DNA from: Nitrospiraceae bacterium
GTDB lineage: Bacteria > Nitrospirota > Thermodesulfovibrionia > UBA6902
Direction: 5' to 3'
DNA: 43,283 nt
Assembly (NCBI GenBank): GCA_003599505.1
Contig: QZKO01000076.1
Location: forward strand, 1 to 43,283
This document shows, piece by piece, positions 15,759-24,381 of this stretch. Position 1 is the stretch's first letter, and every line of letters starts with the position of its first letter. The position numbers and the translations under genes were made by a program. The notes under the pieces are model-generated. The model was not told the DNA's origin and made no database searches. It saw nothing but the letters and a program-made list of their open reading frames with translations.

Positions 15759-16478
15759 ATGCTGGAGCATGGTTATTCTGAACTTGAAAGCTCCCTCGGT
15801 TACAAGTTCAAAAAAAAATCCCTGATAAAAGAAGCGGTAACTCATAAATCATACGCCCATGAAAGACATAAAGACAGTTTGTCATTTAACGAGCGCATGG
15901 AATTTCTCGGGGATTCCGTTCTTGAGCTGGTTATCAGCGAATACCTCTACATGACCTTTCCTGAATACACGGAAGCGGACCTTTCAAGGGTCAAGGCCTA
16001 CACTGTCCAGGAGGCGACCCTTGCGGAGACCGCAAAGACCCTTAACCTCGGCCCGCATCTCCTCCTCGGCAAAGGAGAAGAACTGACCGGCGGCAGAAAG
16101 AAACCCTCCCTTCTCGCGGACGCCCTTGAGGCCGTAATTGCCGCGATTTATCTGGACGGCGGTTATAAAAAGGCGAGGGACTTCATCTACAGGCATCTGG
16201 TCCATAAAATAAGCGATATGACGGAGAGAAATATTGTTTTCGACTTCAAGACCAAACTCCAGGAAGTTGCGCAGGCGCAATTCTGCGTCCTTCCTTCCTA
16301 TGTGACGCATAAAGAAGAAGGACCTGAACACAAGAAGACCTTTGAAGTGAAGGTCCTTATCAATGAAAGCTGTTTCGGTTCGGGAAAAGGCAAGACCAAA
16401 AAAGCCGCGGCGCAGAAGGCAGCCGAGGCGGCTTTGAAAAAGATCAAAAAGGGCCATGAACAAGAAATTAACTTATAA
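15759..16478 (+). CDS. rnc: Ribonuclease III
   Basis: 239 residues from the ATG at 15759. The catalytic domain has the signature NERMEFLGDSVLEL and the second acidic site DALEAVIAAIYLDGG. A C-terminal dsRNA-binding domain follows (DFKTKLQEVAQAQ, then KTKKAAAQKAAEAAL). It cleaves double-stranded RNA in rRNA processing and mRNA decay. The frame is open upstream into fabF and has an ATG at 15681; that longer form would contain a second, duplicated copy of the SSLGYKFKKK helix, so the start is uncertain. The 3' end overlaps purM by 23 nt. Confidence 0.93.
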   Translation: MLEHGYSELESSLGYKFKKKSLIKEAVTHKSYAHERHKDSLSFNERMEFLGDSVLELVISEYLYMTFPEYTEADLSRVKAYTVQEATLAETAKTLNLGPHLLLGKGEELTGGRKKPSLLADALEAVIAAIYLDGGYKKARDFIYRHLVHKISDMTERNIVFDFKTKLQEVAQAQFCVLPSYVTHKEEGPEHKKTFEVKVLINESCFGSGKGKTKKAAAQKAAEAALKKIKKGHEQEINL

Positions 16479-17496
16479 GTCATCAGGCGTAGATATTGAA
16501 AAAGGCGACAGGCTGGTGGACATTATCAGGCCCCTTGCTCGCGCTACATTTTCACGAGGTGTAGTCAATGAAATAGGCTCCTTCGGCGCCTTTTTTAAAA
16601 TCGATAAATCACGGTATAAGGAGCCTGTTCTTGTAAGCGGCACTGACGGAGTAGGCACGAAACTCAGGATTGCGTTCATGATGAACAGGCACGACACGGT
16701 CGGGATAGACCTTGTCGCCATGTCGGTGAACGACATCCTCACGAGCGGCGCGCGGCCCCTTTTCTTTCTCGATTACTTCGCAACCGGAAAGCTTTCAACA
16801 AAGACCGCCGGGGCCGTCATTAAAGGTATATCGGACGGGTGCAGGATGGCTGACTGCTCGCTGATCGGGGGAGAAACCGCGGAGATGCCCGGATTTTACA
16901 GCGAAGGTGAATACGACCTTGCCGGTTTCGCTGTCGGCATTGCCGACAAAAAGAAAATCATCAATGGTTCCGGGATCAAAAAAGGCGACGTCCTGATCGG
17001 CCTTTCTTCAAGCGGGCTCCACAGTAACGGATATTCCCTCGCGAGAAAACTGTTTTTTAATATAAATAAATACAGTCCCCGGAAACATATAAAAGAGCTC
17101 GGCTGTTCAATCGGAGAGGAATTGCTGAAGCCCACGAGGATTTATGTGAAAAGCGTCCTGAAAGTTCTCCGGAGCTTTCAATTAGAAGGGATAGCGCACA
17201 TAACAGGCGGCGGCATTACCGGGAACCTGCCGCGTGTCATTCCATCAAATAAAAAGTTAAGGTTTTCCATTGAAAAAGGAAGCTGGGAGGTCCTCCCCAT
17301 ATTCAGCCTTATTCAAACTCTCGGCAATGTTGCGGAAAGTGAAATGTACAGGACATTTAATATGGGGATTGGATTAATACTGGTTGTGAATAACGCCGAC
17401 GCAAAGAAGATCGTGACGAAATTCAATCAGCTCGGAGAAAAGGCGTTTATAATCGGACAGGTCGAAAAGGGAGAGAGAGGTGTAGTATATATTTAA
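16456..17496 (+). CDS. purM: Phosphoribosylformylglycinamidine cyclo-ligase (AIR synthetase)
   Basis: 346 residues, standard length. Typical motifs include SGTDGVGTKLRIAF, GIDLVAMSVNDILTSGARPL, GGETAEMPGFY and HITGGGITGNLPRV. It converts FGAM to aminoimidazole ribonucleotide with ATP, step 5 of purine synthesis. It overlaps the end of rnc, so the two are translationally linked. A DUF4258/DUF2283 pair follows 4 nt later, separating it from purN. Confidence 0.97.
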   Translation: MNKKLTYKSSGVDIEKGDRLVDIIRPLARATFSRGVVNEIGSFGAFFKIDKSRYKEPVLVSGTDGVGTKLRIAFMMNRHDTVGIDLVAMSVNDILTSGARPLFFLDYFATGKLSTKTAGAVIKGISDGCRMADCSLIGGETAEMPGFYSEGEYDLAGFAVGIADKKKIINGSGIKKGDVLIGLSSSGLHSNGYSLARKLFFNINKYSPRKHIKELGCSIGEELLKPTRIYVKSVLKVLRSFQLEGIAHITGGGITGNLPRVIPSNKKLRFSIEKGSWEVLPIFSLIQTLGNVAESEMYRTFNMGIGLILVVNNADAKKIVTKFNQLGEKAFIIGQVEKGERGVVYI

Positions 17497-17500
17497 ATAT

Positions 17501-17728
17501 ATGAAGATCAAATTTTCACGGCATGCTAAAAGAAGAGCAAAACTTTATAATATTTCCGAAGCAATGGTATCGGATATCCTGAAGAGCATGAATTTCTCCC
17601 CCGGCAAACATGAAATCATAAAAAACATAAAAGGACTTAAATATCCACTAAAAATTGTCACAACTGTTGAAGATGATATAATAACAGTGGTAACAAACTA
17701 TCCTCTGAGGAAAGGAAGAATAAAATGA
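17501..17728 (+). CDS. DUF4258-like small protein, possible toxin-fold partner
   Basis: 75 residues, basic. It starts KFSRHAKRRAKLYNIS and contains VVTNYPLRKGRIK, matching the DUF4258 pattern (SxHAxxR near the start, a beta-strand core and a C-terminal basic tail), distantly related to the RelE-like fold. The ATGA overlap with the next gene shows they are translated together. DUF4258/DUF2283 pairs are common next to each other and are suspected toxin-antitoxin or regulatory modules; no activity can be read from the sequence. Confidence 0.75.
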   Translation: MKIKFSRHAKRRAKLYNISEAMVSDILKSMNFSPGKHEIIKNIKGLKYPLKIVTTVEDDIITVVTNYPLRKGRIK

Positions 17729-17952
17729 GAGTATATTATGATAACGAAGTAGATGCCCTTTATATAAAATTAGGGAACAAGAAACCGGAAGGAGTAATAG
17801 AGATCTCGGAAGGAGTTAATCTTGATACAACAACAGAGGGGAAGATAATAGGGATAGAAATTCTTAATGCTTCCAAAAAGGTGGATCTTAAAACACTATT
17901 GTCATATACGCTGGATCTGGACAAAGAGTTACTGTCCAAGAAAATTGCCTGA
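17725..17952 (+). CDS. DUF2283 family protein
   Basis: 75 residues. YYDNEVDALYIKLGNKK, then GVNLDTTTEGKIIGIEILNAS, is the typical DUF2283 signature. It overlaps the preceding gene by 4 nt (ATGA). A GC-rich palindrome (17952-17966) begins at the stop codon. It may be the antitoxin-like partner of the DUF4258 protein, which is inference from pairing. Confidence 0.8.
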   Translation: MRVYYDNEVDALYIKLGNKKPEGVIEISEGVNLDTTTEGKIIGIEILNASKKVDLKTLLSYTLDLDKELLSKKIA

Positions 17953-18228
17953 CCGGAGCCTCCGGTTGTCAAGGGCAAAGACTCACCCGTCATGTCCCGA
18001 ACAAATCGGGACATCAGTAGAAGCGATACAAAAAACAGGCTCTGACTTTGTTTCAAATCAAGCGGCATTCAGATCATGTTATACGTCCCAATCAGTTATC
18101 GGGACACTTCTTTTAACATGTCCGCGCCAAACACATGTGAGGCTGTGAAAGACCATGAATCGTGACCGGTTGACGTGTCCGTAAAAGATAAAACGAACAC
18201 GGATTACGGGCACGGATACCGGACACGG
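17953..18228. repeat. Gene-free stretch with palindromic repeats
   Basis: No supported gene. It contains ACCGGAG-C-CTCCGGT (17952-17966), ATGTCCCGA/TCGGGACAT (17992-18000 and 18006-18014, 9 bp stem), a related GTCCC...GGGAC pair near 18086-18106, and iterated CACGGATTACGGGCACGGAT words at about 18199-18230. None has a T-run typical of a terminator. Confidence 0.6.
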
Positions 18229-18257
18229 TGGACGGTTTTTCCCGTTTTGTTTATAAT
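18229..18257 (+). promoter_or_regulatory. Promoter giving a leaderless purN mRNA
   Basis: TGGACG (18229-18234), 17 nt spacer and a perfect TATAAT (18252-18257), only 5 nt before the ATG at 18263. No Shine-Dalgarno is present between them. Confidence 0.55.
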
Positions 18258-18262
18258 TACCC

Positions 18263-18910
18263 ATGCTTACACTCGGCGTTCTGGCCTCGGGCAGAGGCTC
18301 AAATTTCCAGTCCATCATCGACAGCATCGAATCGGGGTTTATCAAGGCGAAGATCGCCGTTCTGATTACAGACAACCCGGATGCATATGCCATTGAGCGG
18401 GCCAAAAAGCATAACATCGAATCACTCGTTTTAAAGCCGAAAGATTTCGCTGATAAAAACGCGTACTACTCCAACATTGCCGGTGAATTGGAAAAAAGAG
18501 GTGTTGGATTAGTAATACTGGCCGGATTTATGAGGGTGATCGGCAAGGCGCTCATAGACCGGTACCGGAATAAGATAATGAACATCCATCCCGCCCTTCT
18601 GCCTTCATTTCCCGGACTTCACGGACAGAAACAGGCGGTTGATTACGGAGTAAAGATTTCCGGCTGCACGGTCCATTTTGTAGATGAAGGCATGGATACG
18701 GGACCGATTATCATCCAGGCTGCCGTTCCCGTTTATCACGACGATACTGAAGAAAACCTCTCTGAAAGGATACTGAAACAGGAGCACAAGATATTCCCAT
18801 ACGCGATTAAACTTTATTCGGAGGGGAAAATCTCTGTTGAAGGCCGAAAAGTTACAGTCAAAACGGAGAGACGGGATTCCTTCTTCACGAACCCTGTCCG
18901 CGAAAGCTGA
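18263..18910 (+). CDS. purN: Phosphoribosylglycinamide formyltransferase
   Basis: 215 residues. LASGRGSNFQSII binds the substrate phosphate; the catalytic Asn-His-Asp set lies in NIHPALLPSFPG and VDEGMDTGPII. It transfers a formyl group from 10-formyl-tetrahydrofolate to GAR, step 3 of purine synthesis. It is convergent with asnS with 24 nt between stops. It appears to be transcribed from its own leaderless promoter rather than from the purM operon. Confidence 0.95.
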   Translation: MLTLGVLASGRGSNFQSIIDSIESGFIKAKIAVLITDNPDAYAIERAKKHNIESLVLKPKDFADKNAYYSNIAGELEKRGVGLVILAGFMRVIGKALIDRYRNKIMNIHPALLPSFPGLHGQKQAVDYGVKISGCTVHFVDEGMDTGPIIIQAAVPVYHDDTEENLSERILKQEHKIFPYAIKLYSEGKISVEGRKVTVKTERRDSFFTNPVRES

Positions 18911-18934
18911 GAGCTGAGGCTGAAAGCCGGCCGC

Positions 18935-20320
18935 TTAAAACTTTATCAACTGCGGCGCCCTCGGGCAGGGAATGACGTCGCGTATATTGTGCATTCCTGT
19001 TATATACTGCACCAGCCTTTCAAATCCGAGGCCGAACCCCGCGTGGGGCGCTGAACCGAACCTCCGGAGGTCAAGATACCATTCCATGTTTTCAAAAGGT
19101 ATCCCCGATTGAAGCATCCTGTCTTTTAATACCTCAAGCCTTTCTTCGCGCTGGCTGCCTCCTATAATCTCCCCGACTTTCGGAACGAGTACGTCCATTG
19201 CGGCAACGGTTTTCCCGTCATCGTTCATTCTCATATAGAAGGCCTTAAAGTCTTTGGGATAATCCGTCACAATGACCGGGCCCTTAAAGACTTTATCCGT
19301 CAGGTAACGCTCATGCTCTGACTGCAGGTCCAGCCCCCATTTTACAGGGAATTCAAATTTCTCTTTTGACCTTTCCAGCTCTTTAACCGCATCGGTGTAG
19401 GTGATGTGGACAAATGCTTTTTCAGAGAGGTCTTTCAGCTCCGCGACCGAGGTGTTTTTGTAGAACTTTTCGAGAAATGATATTTCGCTCTCGCCTTTTT
19501 CAAGCGTCCTCCGGCAGAGAAAGCGGAAGAACTCCTCGGCAAGCCGCGTATCGTCTTTTAAATCCGCAAAGGCCATTTCAGGCTCGATCATCCAGAACTC
19601 GGACAGATGGCGCGAGGTGTTTGAGTTTTCAGCCCTGAAGGTCGGGCCGAATGTATAGACATCGCCGAGCGACATCGCGAGGAACTCCGCTTCAAGCTGT
19701 CCGCTTACGGTCAAATATGCCCTTTTGCCGAAAAAGTCCTGCGAAAAATCAACGTCGTTATTACTTCCCGGCAATTTTCCCATATCGAAAGACGTAACCG
19801 TAAAGAGATCGCCTGCGCCTTCGCAATCGCTTGCAGTGATGATAGGCGTGTGGACCCAGACAAAGCCCCTGCTCTGAAAAAATTCATGCACGGCCTCCGC
19901 CAAGATATTCCGTACCCTGAATACCGCCCCGAACGTATTCGTCCTCGGCCTGAGGTGGCTTATCTCCCTCAGGAACTCAAGAGTATGACCTTTTTTCTGC
20001 AGCGGATATGAAACAGGGTCGGCATCGCCGAAGATTTCAATAGCGGAAACCTCAACTTCAAACCTCTGCCCCTGCGCGGGAGATTCTTTCAATATGCCGC
20101 AGGCCCTGACAGCCGCGCCTGTATTGCAGTGAATAAGTGCCTGGAAAGCAGGTGACGCTTCAGGAATGACAAGCTGGAGTGTATCCTGGGTTGAGCCGTC
20201 GCTGAGCGCGATGAACGCGATGCCTTTTGACTCGCGCTTCGTCCTTACCCATCCGCAGACTGTAACTTGCTGTCCGGCATTCCCGTCAGCAAGAATGTTC
20301 TTTATTCTGGGCCGTTGCAT
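18935..20320 (-). CDS. asnS: Asparaginyl-tRNA synthetase
   Basis: 461 residues, class II. An N-terminal OB-fold anticodon domain (VTVCGWVRTKRESKGIAFI) is followed by motif 2 (PTFRAENSNTSRHLSEFWMIE) and motif 3 (GFGLGFERLVQYITG). DYPKDFKAFYMRMNDDGKTV and GGSQREERL are AsnRS rather than AspRS features. It charges tRNA-Asn. The C-terminus reads RDVIPCPRAPQLIKF, a slight change from the usual PFPRxPG. GGAGGTAATC precedes the ATG at 20320. A TAGGGGC palindrome sits just upstream of the gene. Confidence 0.95.
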   Translation of the reverse strand: MQRPRIKNILADGNAGQQVTVCGWVRTKRESKGIAFIALSDGSTQDTLQLVIPEASPAFQALIHCNTGAAVRACGILKESPAQGQRFEVEVSAIEIFGDADPVSYPLQKKGHTLEFLREISHLRPRTNTFGAVFRVRNILAEAVHEFFQSRGFVWVHTPIITASDCEGAGDLFTVTSFDMGKLPGSNNDVDFSQDFFGKRAYLTVSGQLEAEFLAMSLGDVYTFGPTFRAENSNTSRHLSEFWMIEPEMAFADLKDDTRLAEEFFRFLCRRTLEKGESEISFLEKFYKNTSVAELKDLSEKAFVHITYTDAVKELERSKEKFEFPVKWGLDLQSEHERYLTDKVFKGPVIVTDYPKDFKAFYMRMNDDGKTVAAMDVLVPKVGEIIGGSQREERLEVLKDRMLQSGIPFENMEWYLDLRRFGSAPHAGFGLGFERLVQYITGMHNIRDVIPCPRAPQLIKF

Positions 20321-20355
20321 GATTACCTCCGAAGTTTTATGCCTGATTATAACAC

Positions 20356-20384
20356 GTAGGGGCGACCCGGCGCGTCGCCCCTAC
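20356..20384. repeat. TAGGGGC palindromic element upstream of asnS
   Basis: GTAGGGGCGAC (20356-20366) and GTCGCCCCTAC (20374-20384) form a perfect 11 bp inverted repeat. Same family as 12463-12488 and the copy inside mqnD. Confidence 0.75.
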
Positions 20385-20581
20385 ATTATTTTTCAGAGTG
20401 CCCCTTTATTTAAATTTTCAATCTGATATATAATAAAACGTTTTTTCCCTGAAATGGATACGGAAAGTTTTTTTCTTAATACATGCAGTCTGTTTCCTTT
20501 CCGCTGCGGTAATTTTCTGTCTGCTTGCACGGAAAGTGAAAATCTGCAGCTATATCCTCTGAGTTCAGGGAGGGCGGTAAG

Positions 20582-22627
20582 GTGACGATCACACCGATTG
20601 GGACTGTCTCCTGCTCTTTAATTCTGCTGTTTCTGTCGGCGTTGCTTGTGCCGTTTTTAAGGGGCCGCCAGCATTTTTTAATCAATATATCTTTTACTCT
20701 TGCTTCGATCGCTTCACTGCTCGGAGCTGTTGGAGGCATTTGGGCTGTAGGCAGCGGGATTACAAATAAACTGGTCCTGCCTGTAGGCCTGCCTGATCTT
20801 CCATTTCATCTGAGGATTGACCCCCTTGCCGGTTTCTTTCTCACGGTGATATGCCTGTTGTCCCTTTTTGTATCGGTGTACTCTATAGGCTATGTCAAGG
20901 GGTATTTAGGGAAAAGGCCTGTTACAAGTCTCGCCATATTTTATTGTCTCTTTCTTGCCGGGATGCTTATGGTGGTCCTGGCGGATGACGCGTTATTTTT
21001 CCTCGTAGCCTGGGAAGTCATGGCTGCGGCTTCATACTTCCTTGTAATGTTCGAAGATGAGCGCATTGAAAACAGGAGGGCCGCGTTCCTTTATATAGTT
21101 GTCGCGCATGTCGGGGCCATCGCCATTCTTTTGTCCTTCGGCGTTATGGCTGGACTTGCCGGCGGCTTTGAAAGTTTCAGCGGGTATACGTTTGACGCCA
21201 TGAGACAGGCTCAGATGCCTGTGCAATGGGCTGCCGCCGCTTTTTTGCTCGCCTTCTTCGGATTCGCCGCAAAGGCGGGCGTGGTGCCCCTGCATGTCTG
21301 GCTGCCGGAGGCGCATCCGGTTGCCCCGTCAAATGTGTCGGCCCTGATGAGCGGTGTGATGCTCAAGACCGCCATTTACGGCATTGTCCGCGTGACGTTT
21401 GATCTTATTAAAGTATTCCCCTGGTGGTGGGGCGCTGTTGTGCTGATATTCGGCCTGATATCCGCTGTCATGGGTGTTCTTTACGCGCTTATGCAGCATG
21501 ATTTAAAAAGGCTCCTCGCGTATCATTCAGTTGAAAATATCGGCATCATTCTCATAGGCGTCGGCCTGTCCATGATATTTACTTCATTCCATATGCCTTT
21601 GCTGGCGGCGCTGGCCCTCATAGCGGGGCTTTATCATACCCTTAACCATGCCATGTTCAAGGGCCTGCTGTTTATGGGAGCCGGCGCGGTGCTCCACGCT
21701 ACGCATGAGCGCAATATGGAGGAGATGGGGGGGCTCATACACAGTATGCCCTGGACCGCGGCCCTTTTTCTCGTCGGCTGTGTTTCCATCTCCGCGCTTC
21801 CTCCCTTTAACGGGTTTGTATCCGAGTGGCTTACTTTTCAGGCGTTTCTTCTTTCGCCCGCCCTGCCGAGTCCTTTGCTGAAATTACTGATACCGCTCGG
21901 GGCCGCGCTTCTGGCCCTGACAGGCGCGCTTGCCGCAGCCTGTTTTGTAAAGGCCTTCGGAGTTACTTTTTTAGGACACTGGAGAGGACATCATAATCCC
22001 CGTGTTCAGGAGGCGGGATTGACAATGCGCGCCGGCATGATATTGGCGGCGCTGACGTGTCTTTTCCTTGGACTTGTCCCAACGGCTCTCATAGAATGGA
22101 TGGACATACTTACGGAGCAGTTGGTAGGAGCGAAGATCGGCACCACCGCCGGGACGTTCGGCTGGATGTGGCTGACGCCGATTGCTCCCGACAGAGCGTC
22201 GTATTCGGGTTCGATAGTCTTTTTAGGCATACTGGTTGTTGTGGCGGTTGCGTATTTTCTGCTCCATGTCAAGACGGTGGCCATACACAGGGCTCCTGTC
22301 TGGGACTGCGGCTTTGAGAAGATAAATCAGAGGATGCAATATAATGCCACGTCATTTTCAATGCCCATCCGCAGAGTATTCGGCTTTCTCTTCAGTATCA
22401 GGGAACAGGTGAAACTGACCCCGCGTGCGGCGCAGCCGGTTTTCCCAAAGAAGATAAATTACTATCTCCGCATAAGAGACCGTTTATGGGGATGGCTCTA
22501 TAAGCCCGTCGTTGAAATCAGCTTCCGGCTGTCACGCAGGGTAGGGAAGCTGCAGCAGGGACGCATACAGGCTTATCTTATATATTCCTTTATAACAATT
22601 ATTGTCCTGCTGGTGTTTTCAAGATGA
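20582..22627 (+). CDS. hyfB: HyfB-like antiporter-type membrane subunit of a Hyf/Ehr complex
   Basis: 681 residues, strongly hydrophobic, about 14-16 membrane helices. The proton-translocating core (Proton_antipo_M family, related to NuoL/M/N) contains FFLVAWEVMAAASYFLV, LHVWLPEAHPVAPSNVSALM and HSVENIGIILIGVG. The C-terminal tail (NATSFSMPIRRVFGFLFSIR) is typical of HyfB/HycC. The start is GTG at 20582 after GGGAGGG. It is first in a tightly packed hyfBCEFGI-like operon and overlaps hyfC by 4 nt. It probably pumps ions, driven by electron transfer in the peripheral arm. Confidence 0.88.
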   Translation: MTITPIGTVSCSLILLFLSALLVPFLRGRQHFLINISFTLASIASLLGAVGGIWAVGSGITNKLVLPVGLPDLPFHLRIDPLAGFFLTVICLLSLFVSVYSIGYVKGYLGKRPVTSLAIFYCLFLAGMLMVVLADDALFFLVAWEVMAAASYFLVMFEDERIENRRAAFLYIVVAHVGAIAILLSFGVMAGLAGGFESFSGYTFDAMRQAQMPVQWAAAAFLLAFFGFAAKAGVVPLHVWLPEAHPVAPSNVSALMSGVMLKTAIYGIVRVTFDLIKVFPWWWGAVVLIFGLISAVMGVLYALMQHDLKRLLAYHSVENIGIILIGVGLSMIFTSFHMPLLAALALIAGLYHTLNHAMFKGLLFMGAGAVLHATHERNMEEMGGLIHSMPWTAALFLVGCVSISALPPFNGFVSEWLTFQAFLLSPALPSPLLKLLIPLGAALLALTGALAAACFVKAFGVTFLGHWRGHHNPRVQEAGLTMRAGMILAALTCLFLGLVPTALIEWMDILTEQLVGAKIGTTAGTFGWMWLTPIAPDRASYSGSIVFLGILVVVAVAYFLLHVKTVAIHRAPVWDCGFEKINQRMQYNATSFSMPIRRVFGFLFSIREQVKLTPRAAQPVFPKKINYYLRIRDRLWGWLYKPVVEISFRLSRRVGKLQQGRIQAYLIYSFITIIVLLVFSR

Positions 22628-23568
22628 AAGTTTATCCGTTCATAATAGAGTTCCTGCAGATCGCGGTCCTTCTCGGAGTCGCGCCGGCCTTTACAGGCTG
22701 GGTGAGGATGCTGAAATGCTGGACCCAGGGGCGCACCTCCGCAGGCCTTTTCCAGCCGTACAGGGATATTGTGAAGCTGTTCTCCAAAGACGTGATATTG
22801 GCCGACAATGCCTCATGGATATTCCGCTTTACTCCATATCTCATATTCGGCGCCGCTGTGCTTGCGGGGGGAGTTATACCTATGCTCTCCATAGATTTGC
22901 CTCTGACGTCTACTGCTGACGTAATTGTGCTTGTGGCGCTTTTCGCGATAGCGCGCTTTTTTACCGCGCTTGCGGGAATGGACATAGGCACCGCTTTCGG
23001 CGGAATGGGGTCGAGCCGCGAAATGACGATCGCTTCGCTTGCGGAGCCCGCCATGCTTATGGCTATATTTACAGTGTCGCTGGCAAGCAAATCAACGTCC
23101 CTGTCGCAGATGGTGCATGTCATTTACAGCGGTCAATCCGTGCTGCGGCCGTCTCTCGTATTCGCCCTGCTTGCTTTTATATTGATCGCATTGGCGGAAA
23201 CCGGCAGGATACCTGTCGATAACCCTGCCACGCACCTGGAACTGACGATGATACATGAAGCTATGATACTGGAATATTCAGGCAGGCATCTCGCGCTTAT
23301 CGAATGGGCCGGTATGATGAAGCTGTTTCTTTTTGCCGCGCTCGGCATCGCGACCTTTTTCCCCTGGGGGATTGCCGCGTCAGGCGATATCGGTTTTATC
23401 CCGGCGGCTTTTCTTGTAATGACGCTGAAACTCGGGGTGGCCGGAGCGGGACTTGTACTGATAGAAACGGGACTCGCGAAGATGCGGATATTCCGTCTGG
23501 CGGAATTTTTAGGTTCCGCCTTTTTGCTTGCGACACTTGGGATGCTGTCGTATTTTATTCTGGAGTAG
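22624..23568 (+). CDS. hyfC: HyfC-like (NuoH/HycD family) membrane subunit
   Basis: 314 residues with about 8 membrane helices. MLKCWTQGRTSAGLFQPYRDIVKLFSKD, read here in parts, matches the NuoH/HycD loop; ALAETGRIPVDNPATHLELT and HEAMILEYSGRHLALIEWA are family signatures lining the quinone-like cavity in complex I. It links the membrane arm to the redox arm. It overlaps hyfB (ATGA). A palindromic repeat separates it from hyfE. Confidence 0.9.
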   Translation: MKVYPFIIEFLQIAVLLGVAPAFTGWVRMLKCWTQGRTSAGLFQPYRDIVKLFSKDVILADNASWIFRFTPYLIFGAAVLAGGVIPMLSIDLPLTSTADVIVLVALFAIARFFTALAGMDIGTAFGGMGSSREMTIASLAEPAMLMAIFTVSLASKSTSLSQMVHVIYSGQSVLRPSLVFALLAFILIALAETGRIPVDNPATHLELTMIHEAMILEYSGRHLALIEWAGMMKLFLFAALGIATFFPWGIAASGDIGFIPAAFLVMTLKLGVAGAGLVLIETGLAKMRIFRLAEFLGSAFLLATLGMLSYFILE

Positions 23569-23575
23569 GGGCGGG

Positions 23576-23696
23576 AAGCTATTAGCGATAAGCCATAAGC
23601 AGTAAGCTTAAGAAATGAATAAAGGAATATTAGAAATAAAAAATTATTCGCCCCGGAGGGGGCGATGCTGAGAGCTTATCGCTTATAGCTTACTTA
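23576..23696. repeat. Palindromic repeat inserted between hyfC and hyfE
   Basis: The left arm holds AAGC(T/C)AT(T/A)AGCGATAAGC-like units (23576-23612). The right arm holds GAGCTTATCGCTTATAGCTT (about 23673-23692). A separate CGCCCC-GGAG-GGGGCG hairpin lies between them. It is the only large gap in the operon and leaves hyfE without a good ribosome binding site. Confidence 0.7.
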
Positions 23697-24361
23697 TGAA
23701 CATACACATTGCTGCCCAGATAAACAGTTTTCTTGCGGCGTTTGTGCTGCTTACAGCCTTCGGAATGCTGGTGCAAAGGAGGATGTACGGCCTGGTGCAT
23801 CTGTTTACATGGCAGGGACTCTTTCTTTCCCTGAACACGGCCGTAGTCGGTTATGTGGCCCAGCGTCATCACCTTTACATATCTTCCGTGCTCACGCTGG
23901 CTCTTAAGGTTATTCTGCTTCCTTACATTCTCCATGTGCTCATTCAGCGTCTTAAAGTCCATAAGGAAATAGAGACGGTTGTAAATGTCCCCATGACGAT
24001 GCTGATCGGGATAGCCCTGGTCATATTCTCTTATCATCTCATGTCGCCGGTGAGGGAGCTTTCAACGCTGGTAACACGTTCGACTCTTGCTGTAGCACTG
24101 GCCACTGTCATGATCGGGCTTCTGATGATGATAACGAGAAAACATGCAGTTACCCAGATAATAGGTTTTTTAGCGATGGAAAACGGCCTTTTCTTTGCCG
24201 CTACCAGCGCGACATACGGGATGCCGCTCGTGGTGGAATTAGGGGTGGCGCTTGACATCCTTATAGCGGCTTTTATATTCGGAATATTTTTCTTTCATAT
24301 ACATACTACCTTTGACAGCCTGGATGTAGAGCAGATGGCAAGGCTGAAAGAGGAAGATTGA
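23696..24361 (+). CDS. hyfE: HyfE-like membrane subunit
   Basis: 221 residues with about 6-7 membrane helices. The C-terminal half (IGFLAMENGLFFAATSATYG, then LGVALDILIAAFIFGIFFFH) is the NuoK-like core typical of HyfE. The ATG at 23696 directly follows the repeat and lacks a Shine-Dalgarno. It lies 20 nt before hyfF. It should sit in the membrane arm between the HyfC-like and antiporter subunits. Confidence 0.86.
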   Translation: MNIHIAAQINSFLAAFVLLTAFGMLVQRRMYGLVHLFTWQGLFLSLNTAVVGYVAQRHHLYISSVLTLALKVILLPYILHVLIQRLKVHKEIETVVNVPMTMLIGIALVIFSYHLMSPVRELSTLVTRSTLAVALATVMIGLLMMITRKHAVTQIIGFLAMENGLFFAATSATYGMPLVVELGVALDILIAAFIFGIFFFHIHTTFDSLDVEQMARLKEED

Positions 24362-24381
24362 AAAGATAGGGAGCAGTCATA

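Noticed and set aside
17953-18262. tRNA or small RNA gene in the gap before purN
   Set aside because: No cloverleaf arms or TTCGA-like T-arm; only dispersed palindromes are visible.
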